Of a stretch of 64,000 bases of DNA, positions 25,843-35,186 are shown piece by piece. Position numbers and translations under genes: made by a program. This stretch comes from an uncultured Isosphaeraceae bacterium. GTDB taxonomy: Bacteria > Planctomycetota > Planctomycetia > Isosphaerales > Isosphaeraceae. Each line of letters begins with the position of its first letter. Within the stretch, counting starts at the first letter, position 1. The DNA lies in contig CAMFLR010000001.1 of assembly GCA_945957605.1 (NCBI GenBank), positions 744,001 to 808,000 on the forward strand, given 5' to 3'. Under the pieces are notes generated by a model that had not been told where the DNA came from, ran no database searches, and was given only the letters and a program-made list of their open reading frames with translations.

Positions 25843-27996
25843 TTAGGGCGAAACCAGTTCTTCATCCAATCTTCTTGCTTCTTTCGATTCGGCGCCGGGT
25901 GATCTCAACAAGTAAATCAACCAAGCAGCGATGCCCAGGCCAGCAATCACGACGGGGATTTGAAACAACCCATGTTCGGAATCGCGGAAAAGCCAGGGTA
26001 AGCGTACGAACATTGGCGCGGCGGCGATCATGATCACGCCTAGGCTGTTGTTGATGAGATGAAACAACACGCCTGGGAACAAACTTCGAGAACGCAGGGC
26101 GACGAGACCGAGCACCAACCCGAGAATCATTCCGGGAAAGAGTTGATTGAATAGACTCAGCAAAACGTGCAAATAGCCGAATAGAAAGGCCGAGATCGCA
26201 ATTGCCGTGACAGGTTTGAAGCCGCGCAGCAGCCCAGAGAGGATGAAACCGCGGAAAGCGAGTTCCTCTGTGATCGAAGGAATCACCGCGAACACGAGCA
26301 ATCCGAGTATGAGATTATGTGGAATGATCGCCATCAATTCCGCCACCGACTCCGCGACAATTTTCGGCACAGGAAAAAGGCGATCGACCCAGACACCCAG
26401 TTCGCGAATCGCCGGATTGAGCGAGAGCGCGAGTCCCGCAGCAATCGCAAAATAGCGCCGATTTGCCGGTCCGAGTCGCAGAGTAACCGCGGGCTTGCGG
26501 GTGAGAAACAGTGCCATCGCGACTGGCGGCAAGAAGATGAAGATCAAGTGGCCAATCGCCATCCCCCAGAGCGGCGAAACGACGTCACCAAGTGCCTGCA
26601 TCGCGAACCAGGCAAGCACGATCATGAGCGTGAAGCATGCGAAGGCCTGCGCAGGTGTCGGCGTATCACCGCGCGTCTGGCGGACGAATTTCAACCAGGC
26701 GAGCGGGTCAAACCGTTCCGATTCCCGAAATAGCACGTCTTCACGATTGAATAGCTCGATCGCCCAGCGCAATGCGACAGAGCCGTAAATCACCATCGGT
26801 ACCAGTACCCACAGGAAATACTGGCGGGCCACGGCGTAGTCACTTTGCAATAGCGCCTTGAGCAGCAATCCCACACCGGTGATCGGCACAAGGCTGTAAA
26901 ACGGCGTGAGTTCGATTCCTGGCGCAAGCGTGAGCAAAATCAGCGGCAAGCTGACCATGTAAAGGGGCGTCATGTAGTATTGCCCCTCCTTCATGCTCTT
27001 GGCCATCACGGCGAGCGCCACGCAAATCGCGCCGAAGAACACGGATAGCGGTACGAGCAGCACGGCCATCCAAAACGCAGCGGTGAGCGTCGGCGGAGCA
27101 ATCATACCTGCCGACCCCGCGGCAACACCGGCCATCGAGCCGATCTTGTGCGCGAGCTGCAGGCCGGTTAATCCCATGCTCAGCAGGTTCAATAGCGCGG
27201 TGAGCATGCTCGCGAGCACGACCGTGAGGAACTTGCCCACAACGATTTCCGAGCGCGTTGCCGGGCTGATGAGCAGTGTTTCCATCGTGCCGCGTTCTTT
27301 CTCGCCGGCACAAATGTCGACCGCTGGATAGAACGCGCCGGTCAGCGCCATGATCACGAGCAGGAACGGAAATAGCCTCGCCCAGATGTTGCCGCCTGCC
27401 TCTGCGCGAGTTGCGAGATCGGTGCCCGCGGTTCGCACCGGTTCGACGTATTCGATCGGCTTGTTGTCCTTCTGCAGCCGAGCCTGAACGATCTGTTCAT
27501 TCCATCGCGCCAGAATTTCACGCACGCGGAAATAGGTGAGCTGGCTCCCCTCGTCGGTGCTCAAGTAATCGACGGGAATATCCGCCGATCGTTCCTTCTC
27601 AAGCTGTGATTTCACATCGGCTGGAATGATGACGACGGCGTCAATTTCACCGCCGCGAATGCTCGCTTTCCGCACCTCGGGCTTCTCGAACGCGCTGCCC
27701 GGCCGGGCGACGTTGACGTGCAACTTCTCGGCTTCGGATGGTTTGTCAAAAAGTCCGCTGTGGAATGCCGCCCCTGTTGCGTCGAGCAGCGGCGGCTTCG
27801 CAGGAAGATGTTCAGCGCCGACGATGACGATCTCGCGCGGCTTTTGCTCGAGCGCAACCGTGAACTGCAAAATCCCCATTCCCAAGAGTGGGTAAAGGAG
27901 AATCGGCAGCAGAAAGACCATGAACAGCGTGCGACGATCGCGGGCCTGGTCGCGCACCTCGCGTTTGAGGATCGTGCCCACGACGGACCATCGCAT
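25843..27996 (-). CDS. ABC-2 permease (NatB-like) fused to a CPBP intramembrane metalloprotease
   Basis: 717 residues. The N-terminal half is a NatB-type exporter permease: RDRRTLFMVFLLPILLYPLLGM, a long periplasmic domain, then GTMETLLISPATRSEIVVGKFL. The C-terminal quarter is a CPBP (type II CAAX-like) protease with EELAFRG near residue 577 and GYLHVLLSLFNQ near 613, so its catalytic Glu and His residues are present. This fusion is seen repeatedly in planctomycetes. The ATG at 27996 (MRWSVVG) is preferred over 28005 because GAAGGG stands 9 bases before it. It follows the ATPase by 23 bases. Function likely sodium or lipid/drug export linked to proteolysis; the substrate is unknown. Confidence 0.9.
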   Translation of the reverse strand: MRWSVVGTILKREVRDQARDRRTLFMVFLLPILLYPLLGMGILQFTVALEQKPREIVIVGAEHLPAKPPLLDATGAAFHSGLFDKPSEAEKLHVNVARPGSAFEKPEVRKASIRGGEIDAVVIIPADVKSQLEKERSADIPVDYLSTDEGSQLTYFRVREILARWNEQIVQARLQKDNKPIEYVEPVRTAGTDLATRAEAGGNIWARLFPFLLVIMALTGAFYPAVDICAGEKERGTMETLLISPATRSEIVVGKFLTVVLASMLTALLNLLSMGLTGLQLAHKIGSMAGVAAGSAGMIAPPTLTAAFWMAVLLVPLSVFFGAICVALAVMAKSMKEGQYYMTPLYMVSLPLILLTLAPGIELTPFYSLVPITGVGLLLKALLQSDYAVARQYFLWVLVPMVIYGSVALRWAIELFNREDVLFRESERFDPLAWLKFVRQTRGDTPTPAQAFACFTLMIVLAWFAMQALGDVVSPLWGMAIGHLIFIFLPPVAMALFLTRKPAVTLRLGPANRRYFAIAAGLALSLNPAIRELGVWVDRLFPVPKIVAESVAELMAIIPHNLILGLLVFAVIPSITEELAFRGFILSGLLRGFKPVTAIAISAFLFGYLHVLLSLFNQLFPGMILGLVLGLVALRSRSLFPGVLFHLINNSLGVIMIAAAPMFVRLPWLFRDSEHGLFQIPVVIAGLGIAAWLIYLLRSPGAESKEARRLDEELVSP

Positions 27997-28019
27997 ACCG
28001 CTCATCCCTTCGTCGCAGG

Positions 28020-28808
28020 TTATTCGGCTGAGAGTGGCGCAGCGTTCGCCGACTCAACTTCAGGAGGTTTTTGTTCGGCCCGCTCGACCAGATAGAAAAA
28101 CAACTCTTCGAGATCAGGCTGGCTGAATTCTTCGAGCAGCGCCGCCGGCTCGCCCTGTGCCTGCACGCACCCCTTATGAATGATCGCCACGCGCGAGCAA
28201 AGTTTGGTCACTTCCTGCATCGAGTGCGTCGAGAAGATGATCGTCTTCCCCTGATCGCGCAACTCGAGAATCTTGCGCAACAGGGCGCGGGCTACAAGCA
28301 CGTCGAGACCTGATGTCGGCTCGTCGAAGATGAGCACGGGCGGGTCGTGAACCACCGTGCGAGCGATCGACACTTTTTGCTTCATGCCGGTCGACATCTT
28401 GCCGCCGGGCACGTCGCGAAAGTCGTTCATCTGGAGCCAGTCGAAGATCGACTCCATGCGCGACTTCAGCGTTTCGCCGGGAATCTGGTAGAGCTTGCCA
28501 AAATATTCGACAAGCTCCCATGCCGTCATCCGGTCGTAAATGCCAGTGTTCGCCGACATGAAGCCGATCGACTCGCGCACTCTCTGGGGATCGAGCAAAA
28601 CGTCGTGACCGGCCACCAAGGCGCGGCCCGACGTCGGTTTGATGACGGTGCTCAAGATGCGCAGCGTCGTAGTTTTGCCTGCCCCGTTTGGCCCCAGAAG
28701 ACCGAAAATCTCACCGGGGCGGCAGGTGAACGAAACGTTGGCCACCGCCGTGACCCAGCCGCGTCTGTAGTCAAGAAACGACTTGCTCAGTTGCTCGACC
28801 TGGATCAA
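28020..28808 (-). CDS. ABC transporter ATP-binding protein, NatA type
   Basis: 262-residue ATPase partner of the NatB-CPBP fusion. Walker [13 protein letters not shown] (about 38-49), signature [13 protein letters not shown], Walker [13 protein letters not shown] and H-loop STHSMQEV are complete. An unusual feature is the long C-terminal tail after [29 protein letters not shown], common in NatA-like proteins. It starts 33 bases after the mqnC stop, within the same minus-strand block. Confidence 0.93.
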   Translation of the reverse strand: MIQVEQLSKSFLDYRRGWVTAVANVSFTCRPGEIFGLLGPNGAGKTTTLRILSTVIKPTSGRALVAGHDVLLDPQRVRESIGFMSANTGIYDRMTAWELVEYFGKLYQIPGETLKSRMESIFDWLQMNDFRDVPGGKMSTGMKQKVSIARTVVHDPPVLIFDEPTSGLDVLVARALLRKILELRDQGKTIIFSTHSMQEVTKLCSRVAIIHKGCVQAQGEPAALLEEFSQPDLEELFFYLVERAEQKPPEVESANAAPLSAE

Positions 28809-28841
28809 GAGATGTGACTCAACGTAGAGGTGTCGACTGAA

Positions 28842-29942
28842 TCAAACGTTGACGAGTTCGCCTTCCGGCTCGGCGTCGATGTACTCGTAACGCACGTTGC
28901 GCTGGCGAGGAATATAGCCCGCCTCCTTGATCGCCCGGCGAATTTCCTTGAGCGTGAGATGATGCACCGTTCCGGCCGAGGAAACGACGTTTTCCTCGAT
29001 CATCAGGCTGCCCATGTCATTCGCGCCGAAATGAAGGGCCAGGTGGCCGATCTTCGCCCCCTGAGTCACCCACGAGGACTGAATGTTCGGCACGTTATCG
29101 AGATAAAGCCGAGAGATCGCCTGCGTTTTGAGATATTCAAACGCACCGCTCGGTGGAACGTCGGCCATCTCGGTATTTTCGGGCTGGAACGTCCATGAGA
29201 TGAACGCGGTCAAACCGCCGGTTTCATCCTGAAGCGATCGAACGCGCTCGAAGTGCTCGACTCGTTCTTCGAGCGTTTCAATATGCCCGAACATCATCGT
29301 CGCAGTCGAAACGCCGCCGAGCTTGTGCCAGACGCGATGCACGTCGATCCAATCGTCGGACAGCACCTTGCCCTTGGTCATCGCTTTGCGGACGCGGTCG
29401 ACCAGAATCTCACCGCCGCCGCCGGGAAGGCTGCCCAGGCCCGCGTCGCGCAAACGGGTGAGAACCTGTTCGAGCGACATTTTGAACTTCTTGGCGAAGA
29501 AGTAAATCTCAGGCGGCGAGAAGGCGTGGATGTTGATCTGCGGATATTTTGCGCGGATGTCGCGGAGCAAATCCTCGTACCACTCGAGCGGCAGGTCGGG
29601 ATGCAGACCGCCTTGCATCAGGATCTGGTCGCCGCCGAGTTCGAGCGTTTCGCGAACTTTGTCGAGCAAAACGTCGCGTGTGAGAACATACGCGTCGGTC
29701 TCACCGACTTTGCGATAGAAGGCGCAGAAGTCGCAAACGGCGGCGCAGACGTTTGAATAATTGATGTTCCGATCGATGTTATAAGTGCGATACGGCTCGG
29801 GGTGCAGCCGTTTACAGACTTCATCAGCAGCGCGGCCGATGGCGAGGAGTTCGTGCGAGTGGAAGAGGGTGACGCCGTCTTCGAACGTCAGCCGCTCTCC
29901 ATCAACTGCGCGCTGCAAGATCGCGGCGACGGTGGAAGACAA
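28842..29942 (-). CDS. mqnC: Cyclic dehypoxanthine futalosine synthase
   Basis: Radical SAM enzyme of the futalosine menaquinone route that cyclises dehypoxanthine futalosine. NYSNVCAAVCDFCAFYRKVGE carries the CxxxCxxC cluster ligands, followed by LMQGGLHPDLPLEWYEDLL, GSLPGGGGEILVDRVR and ATMMFGHIETLEERVEHFERVRSLQDETGG, which distinguishes MqnC from MqnE (aminofutalosine synthase). Length about 366 residues. The frame extends to 29969, but both possible starts there are TTG; the TTG at 29942 is preceded by AGAGGGAG with a 6-base spacer, so it is chosen. Either way it overlaps the mqnA stop by about 40-70 bases, which suggests coupled translation. Confidence 0.92.
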   Translation of the reverse strand: MSSTVAAILQRAVDGERLTFEDGVTLFHSHELLAIGRAADEVCKRLHPEPYRTYNIDRNINYSNVCAAVCDFCAFYRKVGETDAYVLTRDVLLDKVRETLELGGDQILMQGGLHPDLPLEWYEDLLRDIRAKYPQINIHAFSPPEIYFFAKKFKMSLEQVLTRLRDAGLGSLPGGGGEILVDRVRKAMTKGKVLSDDWIDVHRVWHKLGGVSTATMMFGHIETLEERVEHFERVRSLQDETGGLTAFISWTFQPENTEMADVPPSGAFEYLKTQAISRLYLDNVPNIQSSWVTQGAKIGHLALHFGANDMGSLMIEENVVSSAGTVHHLTLKEIRRAIKEAGYIPRQRNVRYEYIDAEPEGELVNV

Positions 29943-30729
29943 GATCAACTCCCTCTGGAACCAGGCCAAGATTCGCAGCCATCGCGGCGAACCGCTTCAG
30001 GCCAGCAACCTCGGCTTCGCCCAGGTCGTAAGACAGAACACGAGTGAGGTAATCATAACAAACCGAAGCGTCCAGGCCGAGCATTGGCGCGGCCTGATTC
30101 GCAATGTCGATCGCCTCGGCCAATCCAGCCACCCTGCTCTGTTCCAGCGCGTCCGGCAATATGCCGAGATCGACGCCAGGGCGAACGACCCAGAGCGCGA
30201 ACACAAACGGCAGGCCGGTCAGTTCGTTCCAGGCCTGCGCCAGGTCGACGGTCGCGACGAATTCGTCTTCAGGCACCAGCATGGCGCGATCGCCGATTAC
30301 CAGAACGGCGTCGGCCGAACTTTCGAGCGCAGGAACGCCGAGGGGCAGGTTTTCGATTTGCTCCGGTCGAATGCCGTGCTTGGCGTCGAGCCAGACACGC
30401 ACCAAGGCCTGGCTTGTGCGCGATCCGTCGTCGAGCGCGAGACGGCGAACTTCTGCGATCGGCACGCGGGAAAACAGTTTGACCGATCGCACCGGCCCGC
30501 GCGCAGCGATCGCGAAACCGGGAAGGATTTCATACCCGCTGCTCGCGCCTCGAAGGTATTCCACCGAAGGAATGAGCGCGATATCGAGTTCGCCGCGCGA
30601 CAGACGCTCGGCAAGCCGACTGGGGTAATCCATTTCGAGGCTGACGCCGGGCGCGAACTGCTCCAGCCGGTGATAAAGCGGCTTGGCGTTCAAATAACTG
30701 ACAGCTCCCACACGAATTGGAGCGGCCAT
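29902..30729 (-). CDS. mqnA: Chorismate dehydratase
   Basis: First committed enzyme of the futalosine route; dehydrates chorismate to 3-enolpyruvylbenzoate. It has the two-lobe periplasmic-binding-protein-like fold. RVGAVSYLNAKPLYHRLE, the PSRLAERLSRGELDIALIPSVEYLR stretch and the LDDGSRTSQALVRVWL segment are diagnostic for MqnA; VVRPGVD completes the hinge. 275 residues, normal length. Start at 30729 (MAAPIRVGAV) follows GAGGGTG; the longer frame to 30900 is an antisense extension. It heads the minus-strand block and diverges from an amidohydrolase that may be the pathway deaminase. Confidence 0.93.
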   Translation of the reverse strand: MAAPIRVGAVSYLNAKPLYHRLEQFAPGVSLEMDYPSRLAERLSRGELDIALIPSVEYLRGASSGYEILPGFAIAARGPVRSVKLFSRVPIAEVRRLALDDGSRTSQALVRVWLDAKHGIRPEQIENLPLGVPALESSADAVLVIGDRAMLVPEDEFVATVDLAQAWNELTGLPFVFALWVVRPGVDLGILPDALEQSRVAGLAEAIDIANQAAPMLGLDASVCYDYLTRVLSYDLGEAEVAGLKRFAAMAANLGLVPEGVDLVFHRRRDLAARS

Positions 30730-31125
30730 CGGCCCGGCACCCTCAGAATTCCAGTTTCCAGTTCTGTCAGACACCTTTGAAAGTAAGTATAGGGACGAGG
30801 CGTGATTTCGCAAGGTGTGTCGCGCCTTTGGCGGCGATTTGTGTGACGGCGATATCTTGAGTTGGCGCGTCGTAACGCTACGATGGTTCGATCCTTGCAT
30901 ATCATTTCCATGCTCGATGGCCTCAGCGTCTTACCGTTATGGTTTTTCGGCCTAAGCTATGAGTATGCTGGGGCTTAACAAGTTGGCCGATCGGCCTGGT
31001 TAGCGAATCTGAAGCGCCAAAGATTGAGAAATATCGTGGCTCGGCGAACGAATACCGCCGCCAATTGGGCGAAAACGAGATAGTTCGTCGTTGCTGCGAA
31101 GGTTGTGGGTTTCAAGAAAGGCCCA
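30730..31125. other. Intergenic region between mqnA and the divergent amidohydrolase
   Basis: About 395 bases without a supportable gene. It must hold both divergent promoters. TTGAGT (30857-30862) and TACGAT (30879-30884) with a 16-base gap could be a plus-strand promoter, and GGCCGATCGGCC near 30984 is a 12-bp palindrome. No riboswitch-like or T-rich hairpin structure was seen. Confidence 0.4.
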
Positions 31126-32400
31126 ATGCGTTCCGACTCGCTCACGCTCACAGCCCGCTACGTGTTTCCGGTTGAGGGGGATCCGATCCCAAACGGCTGG
31201 ATTTCGGTCATCGACGGCGCGGTCTCGCGCGTCGGGCGATCGAATGGCGTCCGGCCCGACTTTGATTTGGGCAACGTCGCGATCGTTCCTGGATTTGTGA
31301 ACGCGCATACCCACCTCGACCTCACGCCGATCGAACCCGTCGCCGACCGGGCCGACGGTACCGAGGACGAGATTGCCTGGCTCAAGCGAGTCGTAAGCAT
31401 GCGACGCGCGACAATGCCCGATCAATCGCGCGCGGCCGTAATTCGGAACATCTCCTCAAGCCTTTCTTACGGCACGACTTCGATCGCCGACATCACGCCT
31501 GGCGGTTTAAGCTGGAATGACGTCGCCGACTCGCCGCTTCGTGGGATTGTTTTCGCGGAAATCCTCGGCCTGCGACGAATGCGCGGGCTCGAAACCACGC
31601 AACACGCCTGGGATTGGATTGCATCGCTGGGACTGAACGAGGGCGATCCGCCATTGCGGCTCCGACCTGGGCTGAGCCCGCACGCGCCTTACAGCACTGC
31701 ACCGTGGCTGTTCGAACGGAGTGGCGCGGGCAAGTTGCCTCTATCGACCCACTTCGCCGAAATGCCTGAGGAACGCCAACTCCTTCAAAACCGATCGGGG
31801 CCGCTCAGGGAGTTTCTCGAAGAGATTGGTGCGTGGGATCCCGAATGGGAACCGGCCGGGCCGAGTCCCGTCGATTATCTCCGCCTCAGCGCGCTTCGCG
31901 ATTCCGATTGGCTCATCGCGCATGGAACCTATTTCCATCCCGATGAGTTCTGGAGCCTGCGCCCGTCTGCTTCGGGGTCCGAAAGTGACCGCCGGATCGC
32001 CGTCGCATACTGCCCGCGAACGCACGCGAGATTCGGCCAGGCTCCTCATCCTTATCGCGCTCTGCTCGAGCGTGGAGTGATCGTTTGCCTGGGGACTGAT
32101 GGTCTGGCCTCATCGCCAACTTTGAGCATTCTCGACGAGGCGCGGTTCTTACATCGCCGCGACCGCTCGCTGAGCGGCAAGTTGCTCCTGACGATGGCGA
32201 CGCTATTTGGCGCCTGGGCCATGCGGATCGATGACATCGTCGGCAGCATTGCTCCGCGAAAGCGAGCCGATTTCGCGATTGTCGCGCTGCCGAACGAAGA
32301 AAACGCTGATCCGTATTCACTGCTTTTCGATCACGAAGGGCCAGTTGTGGGAACGATGTCCGACGGTCAGTTTGTAAGCGGACCGTGGCGGAACTCATAG
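31126..32400 (+). CDS. Amidohydrolase superfamily protein, possible aminofutalosine deaminase
   Basis: 424-residue metal-dependent hydrolase of the cytosine/adenosine deaminase-like group. VPGFVNAHTHLDLTPI holds the metal-binding HxH, LSPHAPYSTAPWLF the substrate-site His, LPLSTHFAEMPEE the next metal His, and CLGTDGLASSPTLSILDE the catalytic Asp. The layout matches S-adenosylhomocysteine/aminofutalosine deaminases and chlorohydrolases. Futalosine-pathway organisms that use MqnE make 6-amino-6-deoxyfutalosine, which needs deamination; the position directly divergent from mqnA-mqnC suggests that role (inference). The ATG at 31126 follows GAAAGG; a GTG at 31105 is an in-frame alternative. Confidence 0.85.
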   Translation: MRSDSLTLTARYVFPVEGDPIPNGWISVIDGAVSRVGRSNGVRPDFDLGNVAIVPGFVNAHTHLDLTPIEPVADRADGTEDEIAWLKRVVSMRRATMPDQSRAAVIRNISSSLSYGTTSIADITPGGLSWNDVADSPLRGIVFAEILGLRRMRGLETTQHAWDWIASLGLNEGDPPLRLRPGLSPHAPYSTAPWLFERSGAGKLPLSTHFAEMPEERQLLQNRSGPLREFLEEIGAWDPEWEPAGPSPVDYLRLSALRDSDWLIAHGTYFHPDEFWSLRPSASGSESDRRIAVAYCPRTHARFGQAPHPYRALLERGVIVCLGTDGLASSPTLSILDEARFLHRRDRSLSGKLLLTMATLFGAWAMRIDDIVGSIAPRKRADFAIVALPNEENADPYSLLFDHEGPVVGTMSDGQFVSGPWRNS

Positions 32401-32409
32401 TTTGCCAGA

Positions 32410-33192
32410 TTACTTCGTCATAATTTCATAAGAAACAGAAACGATCGCGCCTGGGGTTTGCTCACCAACGGCAATGCTGGTTCCCCCGTCACTCCGAATA
32501 CTTCGCGCCTGGAAGGCATACTGCTTCGGACCAAGAACTTCGGCGAGGCCGAGATCGAGCTCGCTAACGTAGCGAATCGAGACCGGAAACCCGAGTCGCA
32601 TGCCGGCTTCATCGGCGGCTTCTCGAGCCTGAGCCTTTGCATCAGCGAGCGCCCGCTTGCGAAGGTCACGCATGATTTCTTCGGTTCGCGTAATTTCAAA
32701 TTCAACGCCGTCGATATGCCCAGCGCCGGCCTTGACGGCATTATCCAGAATCTCGCCCAGTCGCTTGATCTCACGAACCTTCACGGAGAGATTGTGGCTG
32801 ACTTCGTAAGCAATGATTTTGCGTCGTTCAATTTCTGTCCGCGATCTTTCGTTGTCACCTGGCAGAGATTCGCGAACTGGCGAAAGCGAGATGCCGGCCG
32901 TTGAGATATCGTTTTTGGCGATGCCTTTCGCATAAAGGGCGTCGAGTACAATCGCCATTTCCTTGCTATTGGTAGCCAACGCCTCAACGCTGGTTTGACT
33001 CCGCGACTGAATTCGGATGGTTGCCACCGCCAGATCCGGCATGACCTCAGCCTTAGCGACACCGGTGACCTTTACAATCCGGACGTTGTTCGTCCGCACT
33101 GCGACGTCGTCGAGCAACTGTCCGTGGGCATCGCGGTTTGCGAATAAGAGACTGATAGAAAGCACGCACGTCGAAAGCCAGTAGTGCCGCAT
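32410..33192 (-). CDS. SIMPL (DUF541) domain protein, secreted
   Basis: 260 residues with a cleavable signal peptide (HYWLSTCVLSISLLFANRDAHGQ) followed by the SIMPL domain, found in periplasmic and outer-envelope proteins including a mammalian kinase-binding homologue. KVTGVAKAEVMPDLAVATIRIQ, NDISTAGISLSPVRE, YEVSHNLSVKVREIKRLGEIL and ALADAKAQAREAADEAGMRLG are the usual SIMPL repeats of strand-helix units. CTGGAG before the ATG at 33192 decides the start over 33228. It converges with the amidohydrolase gene, with only 9 bases between the stops. Function in bacteria is uncertain; stress tolerance has been proposed for the family. Confidence 0.9.
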   Translation of the reverse strand: MRHYWLSTCVLSISLLFANRDAHGQLLDDVAVRTNNVRIVKVTGVAKAEVMPDLAVATIRIQSRSQTSVEALATNSKEMAIVLDALYAKGIAKNDISTAGISLSPVRESLPGDNERSRTEIERRKIIAYEVSHNLSVKVREIKRLGEILDNAVKAGAGHIDGVEFEITRTEEIMRDLRKRALADAKAQAREAADEAGMRLGFPVSIRYVSELDLGLAEVLGPKQYAFQARSIRSDGGTSIAVGEQTPGAIVSVSYEIMTK

Positions 33193-33398
33193 GACTTTGC
33201 TCCAGAAATCTCGCGCGCATCGAATCACGTGAGTGAACTCGAATTGGTTTACATCCTGGCGAAACTCGAGTCAACAAAAGTCTCGAATACCAAAACAGCG
33301 GCGGTTGCCCATAGCGATAGGATGTTGCCTCGTGATAAGACTGCGACTCAAAGTCACGTCTTTAGAGGGAATCCTCTCTCACTCCAGGATTCGTTACG

Positions 33399-35096
33399 AT
33401 GCAGAAGTTACTAACCATCCTTGCAGTACTACTACTTTGCGTCCGTTCTGATGCCGCCGACGCTCAACGTCCCAACATCGTCATCATCCTGACCGACGAC
33501 ATGGGCTTTTCCGACCTCGGCTGTTACGGCGGCGAAATTCAGACTCCGAACCTCGATTCACTCGCCGCGAACGGTGTTCGCTTCACGCAGTTTTACAACA
33601 CTGCGCGTTGCTGTCCGACCCGTGCCAGCTTGCTCACCGGCCTTTATCCGCATCAGGCCGGTATGGGGCATATGACGGTTGATAAAGGCGAGAATTTCCC
33701 CGGATATCGCGGCGATTTGAACAAGGAATGTCGGACGATCGCCGAAGTGCTCAAGCCGGCCGGATATCGCAATTACGCGATTGGCAAGTGGCACGTCACG
33801 CGGTTTTTGGCGCCCAACGCGAACAAGTCGAACTGGCCACTTCAGCGCGGGTTCGATCGCTACTATGGAATCATTTCCGGCGCTGCCAGCTTCTTCGACC
33901 CATTCACTCTTACACGAGATAACACGCGAATCACCGCGTTCGCCGATCCCGAATACAAGTCCAACAACTACTATCTCACTGACGCTCTGAGCGACAACGC
34001 CGTCAGATTCGTTGCCGATCACGTCCGCGATCACGCGAAAGATCCGTTCTTCATGTATGTGGCATTCACAGCCGCACACTGGCCGATGCATGCCTTGCCC
34101 GAAGATATCGCCAAGTACAAGGGAAAGTACGACCAGGGCTACGAGCCGATTCGTGCTGCACGTTTGCAAAAGTCACGTCAGCTTGGAGTGGTCGATCCGG
34201 GTCAGCCGATGGCGCCACAGGCGCTCGACTGGTCGAACGTCCGGAATCGCGAACGTGAAATCGCTTGCATGGAAGTTTATGCGGCAATGATCGACCGGAT
34301 GGATCAGGGAGTCGGCAAGATCGTCAGCGAATTGAAACGCACGGGCCAGTTCGACAACACACTCATCTTTTTCTTGCAAGACAATGGCGGCTGCGCAGAG
34401 GTGATCGGTCGGGCCGAAACGAAAGACCGGCGCGATGGTCCGCGTCCCGATGCCCCGACTTCTCCGCCGATGAAACCCACCGACCTGCAAACGAACCAGA
34501 CGCCGCCGCAAACGCGCGATGGCTATCCTGTGCGACAGGGACCGAACGTCTTCCCCGGTCCGGGCGACTCGTACATTGCCTACGGTCGCGGCTGGGCGAA
34601 CACGAGCAACACACCGTTCCGCGAATACAAGCACTGGGTTCACGAAGGCGGCATTTCGACACCGCTGATCGCTCACTGGCCCAAGGGAATTGCGGCGAAA
34701 GGCGAGCTACGCAAACAACCCGGACATCTCATCGACCTGATGGCGACGTGTGTCGACGTTGCAGGTGCGAAGTATCCCGCCGGCGCCACTCCGCTTGAAG
34801 GAAAGAGCCTGACGACCGCGTTCGCGAACAAGCCAATCGAACGCGAGGCGATTTACTGGGAACACGAGGGCAACCGCGCCGTTCGGATGGGCGACTGGAA
34901 AGCGGTCGCGAAGGCTCCAGGCGGTATGTGGGAGCTTTACAATATCGCCAACGATCGCGTCGAGTCGCACGACCTCGCCCGCGAAGAGCCAAAACGGCTC
35001 GATGAAATGGTCGCGAAATGGGAAGCCTATGCCCGTCGCGCAAAGGTGTTCCCCTGGATCTGGGAACCGCCGTACCAGAGCGAGGCGGGCCGGTAG
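33399..35096 (+). CDS. Secreted sulfatase (arylsulfatase type)
   Basis: 565-residue sulfatase exported by an N-terminal signal peptide (LLTILAVLLLCVRSDAADA). RPNIVIILTDDMGFSDLGCYG supplies the metal-binding Asp pair; ARCCPTRASLLTG contains the CxPxR modification motif, with Cys71 the residue converted to formylglycine. AIGKWHV and FFLQDNGGCAEV match later conserved sites. Sulfated polysaccharides are the usual planctomycete substrate, and dozens of such genes per genome are common. Neither formylglycine-generating enzyme nor glycoside hydrolases lie next to it, so it is not in a clear polysaccharide-use locus. Confidence 0.95.
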   Translation: MQKLLTILAVLLLCVRSDAADAQRPNIVIILTDDMGFSDLGCYGGEIQTPNLDSLAANGVRFTQFYNTARCCPTRASLLTGLYPHQAGMGHMTVDKGENFPGYRGDLNKECRTIAEVLKPAGYRNYAIGKWHVTRFLAPNANKSNWPLQRGFDRYYGIISGAASFFDPFTLTRDNTRITAFADPEYKSNNYYLTDALSDNAVRFVADHVRDHAKDPFFMYVAFTAAHWPMHALPEDIAKYKGKYDQGYEPIRAARLQKSRQLGVVDPGQPMAPQALDWSNVRNREREIACMEVYAAMIDRMDQGVGKIVSELKRTGQFDNTLIFFLQDNGGCAEVIGRAETKDRRDGPRPDAPTSPPMKPTDLQTNQTPPQTRDGYPVRQGPNVFPGPGDSYIAYGRGWANTSNTPFREYKHWVHEGGISTPLIAHWPKGIAAKGELRKQPGHLIDLMATCVDVAGAKYPAGATPLEGKSLTTAFANKPIEREAIYWEHEGNRAVRMGDWKAVAKAPGGMWELYNIANDRVESHDLAREEPKRLDEMVAKWEAYARRAKVFPWIWEPPYQSEAGR

Positions 35097-35186
35097 TTGG
35101 TTTTGAGGAACTGATTGCCTGTCCCAGCGGCCGAGCGAGTGGTTATCCTGGAGCGGTGAGTTTGACTCACCGCTTTTGGAGGCGAC

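Noticed and set aside
29785-30780. 331-codon plus-strand frame across mqnC and mqnA
   Set aside because: It runs antisense through two conserved enzymes; composition is that of a shadow frame.
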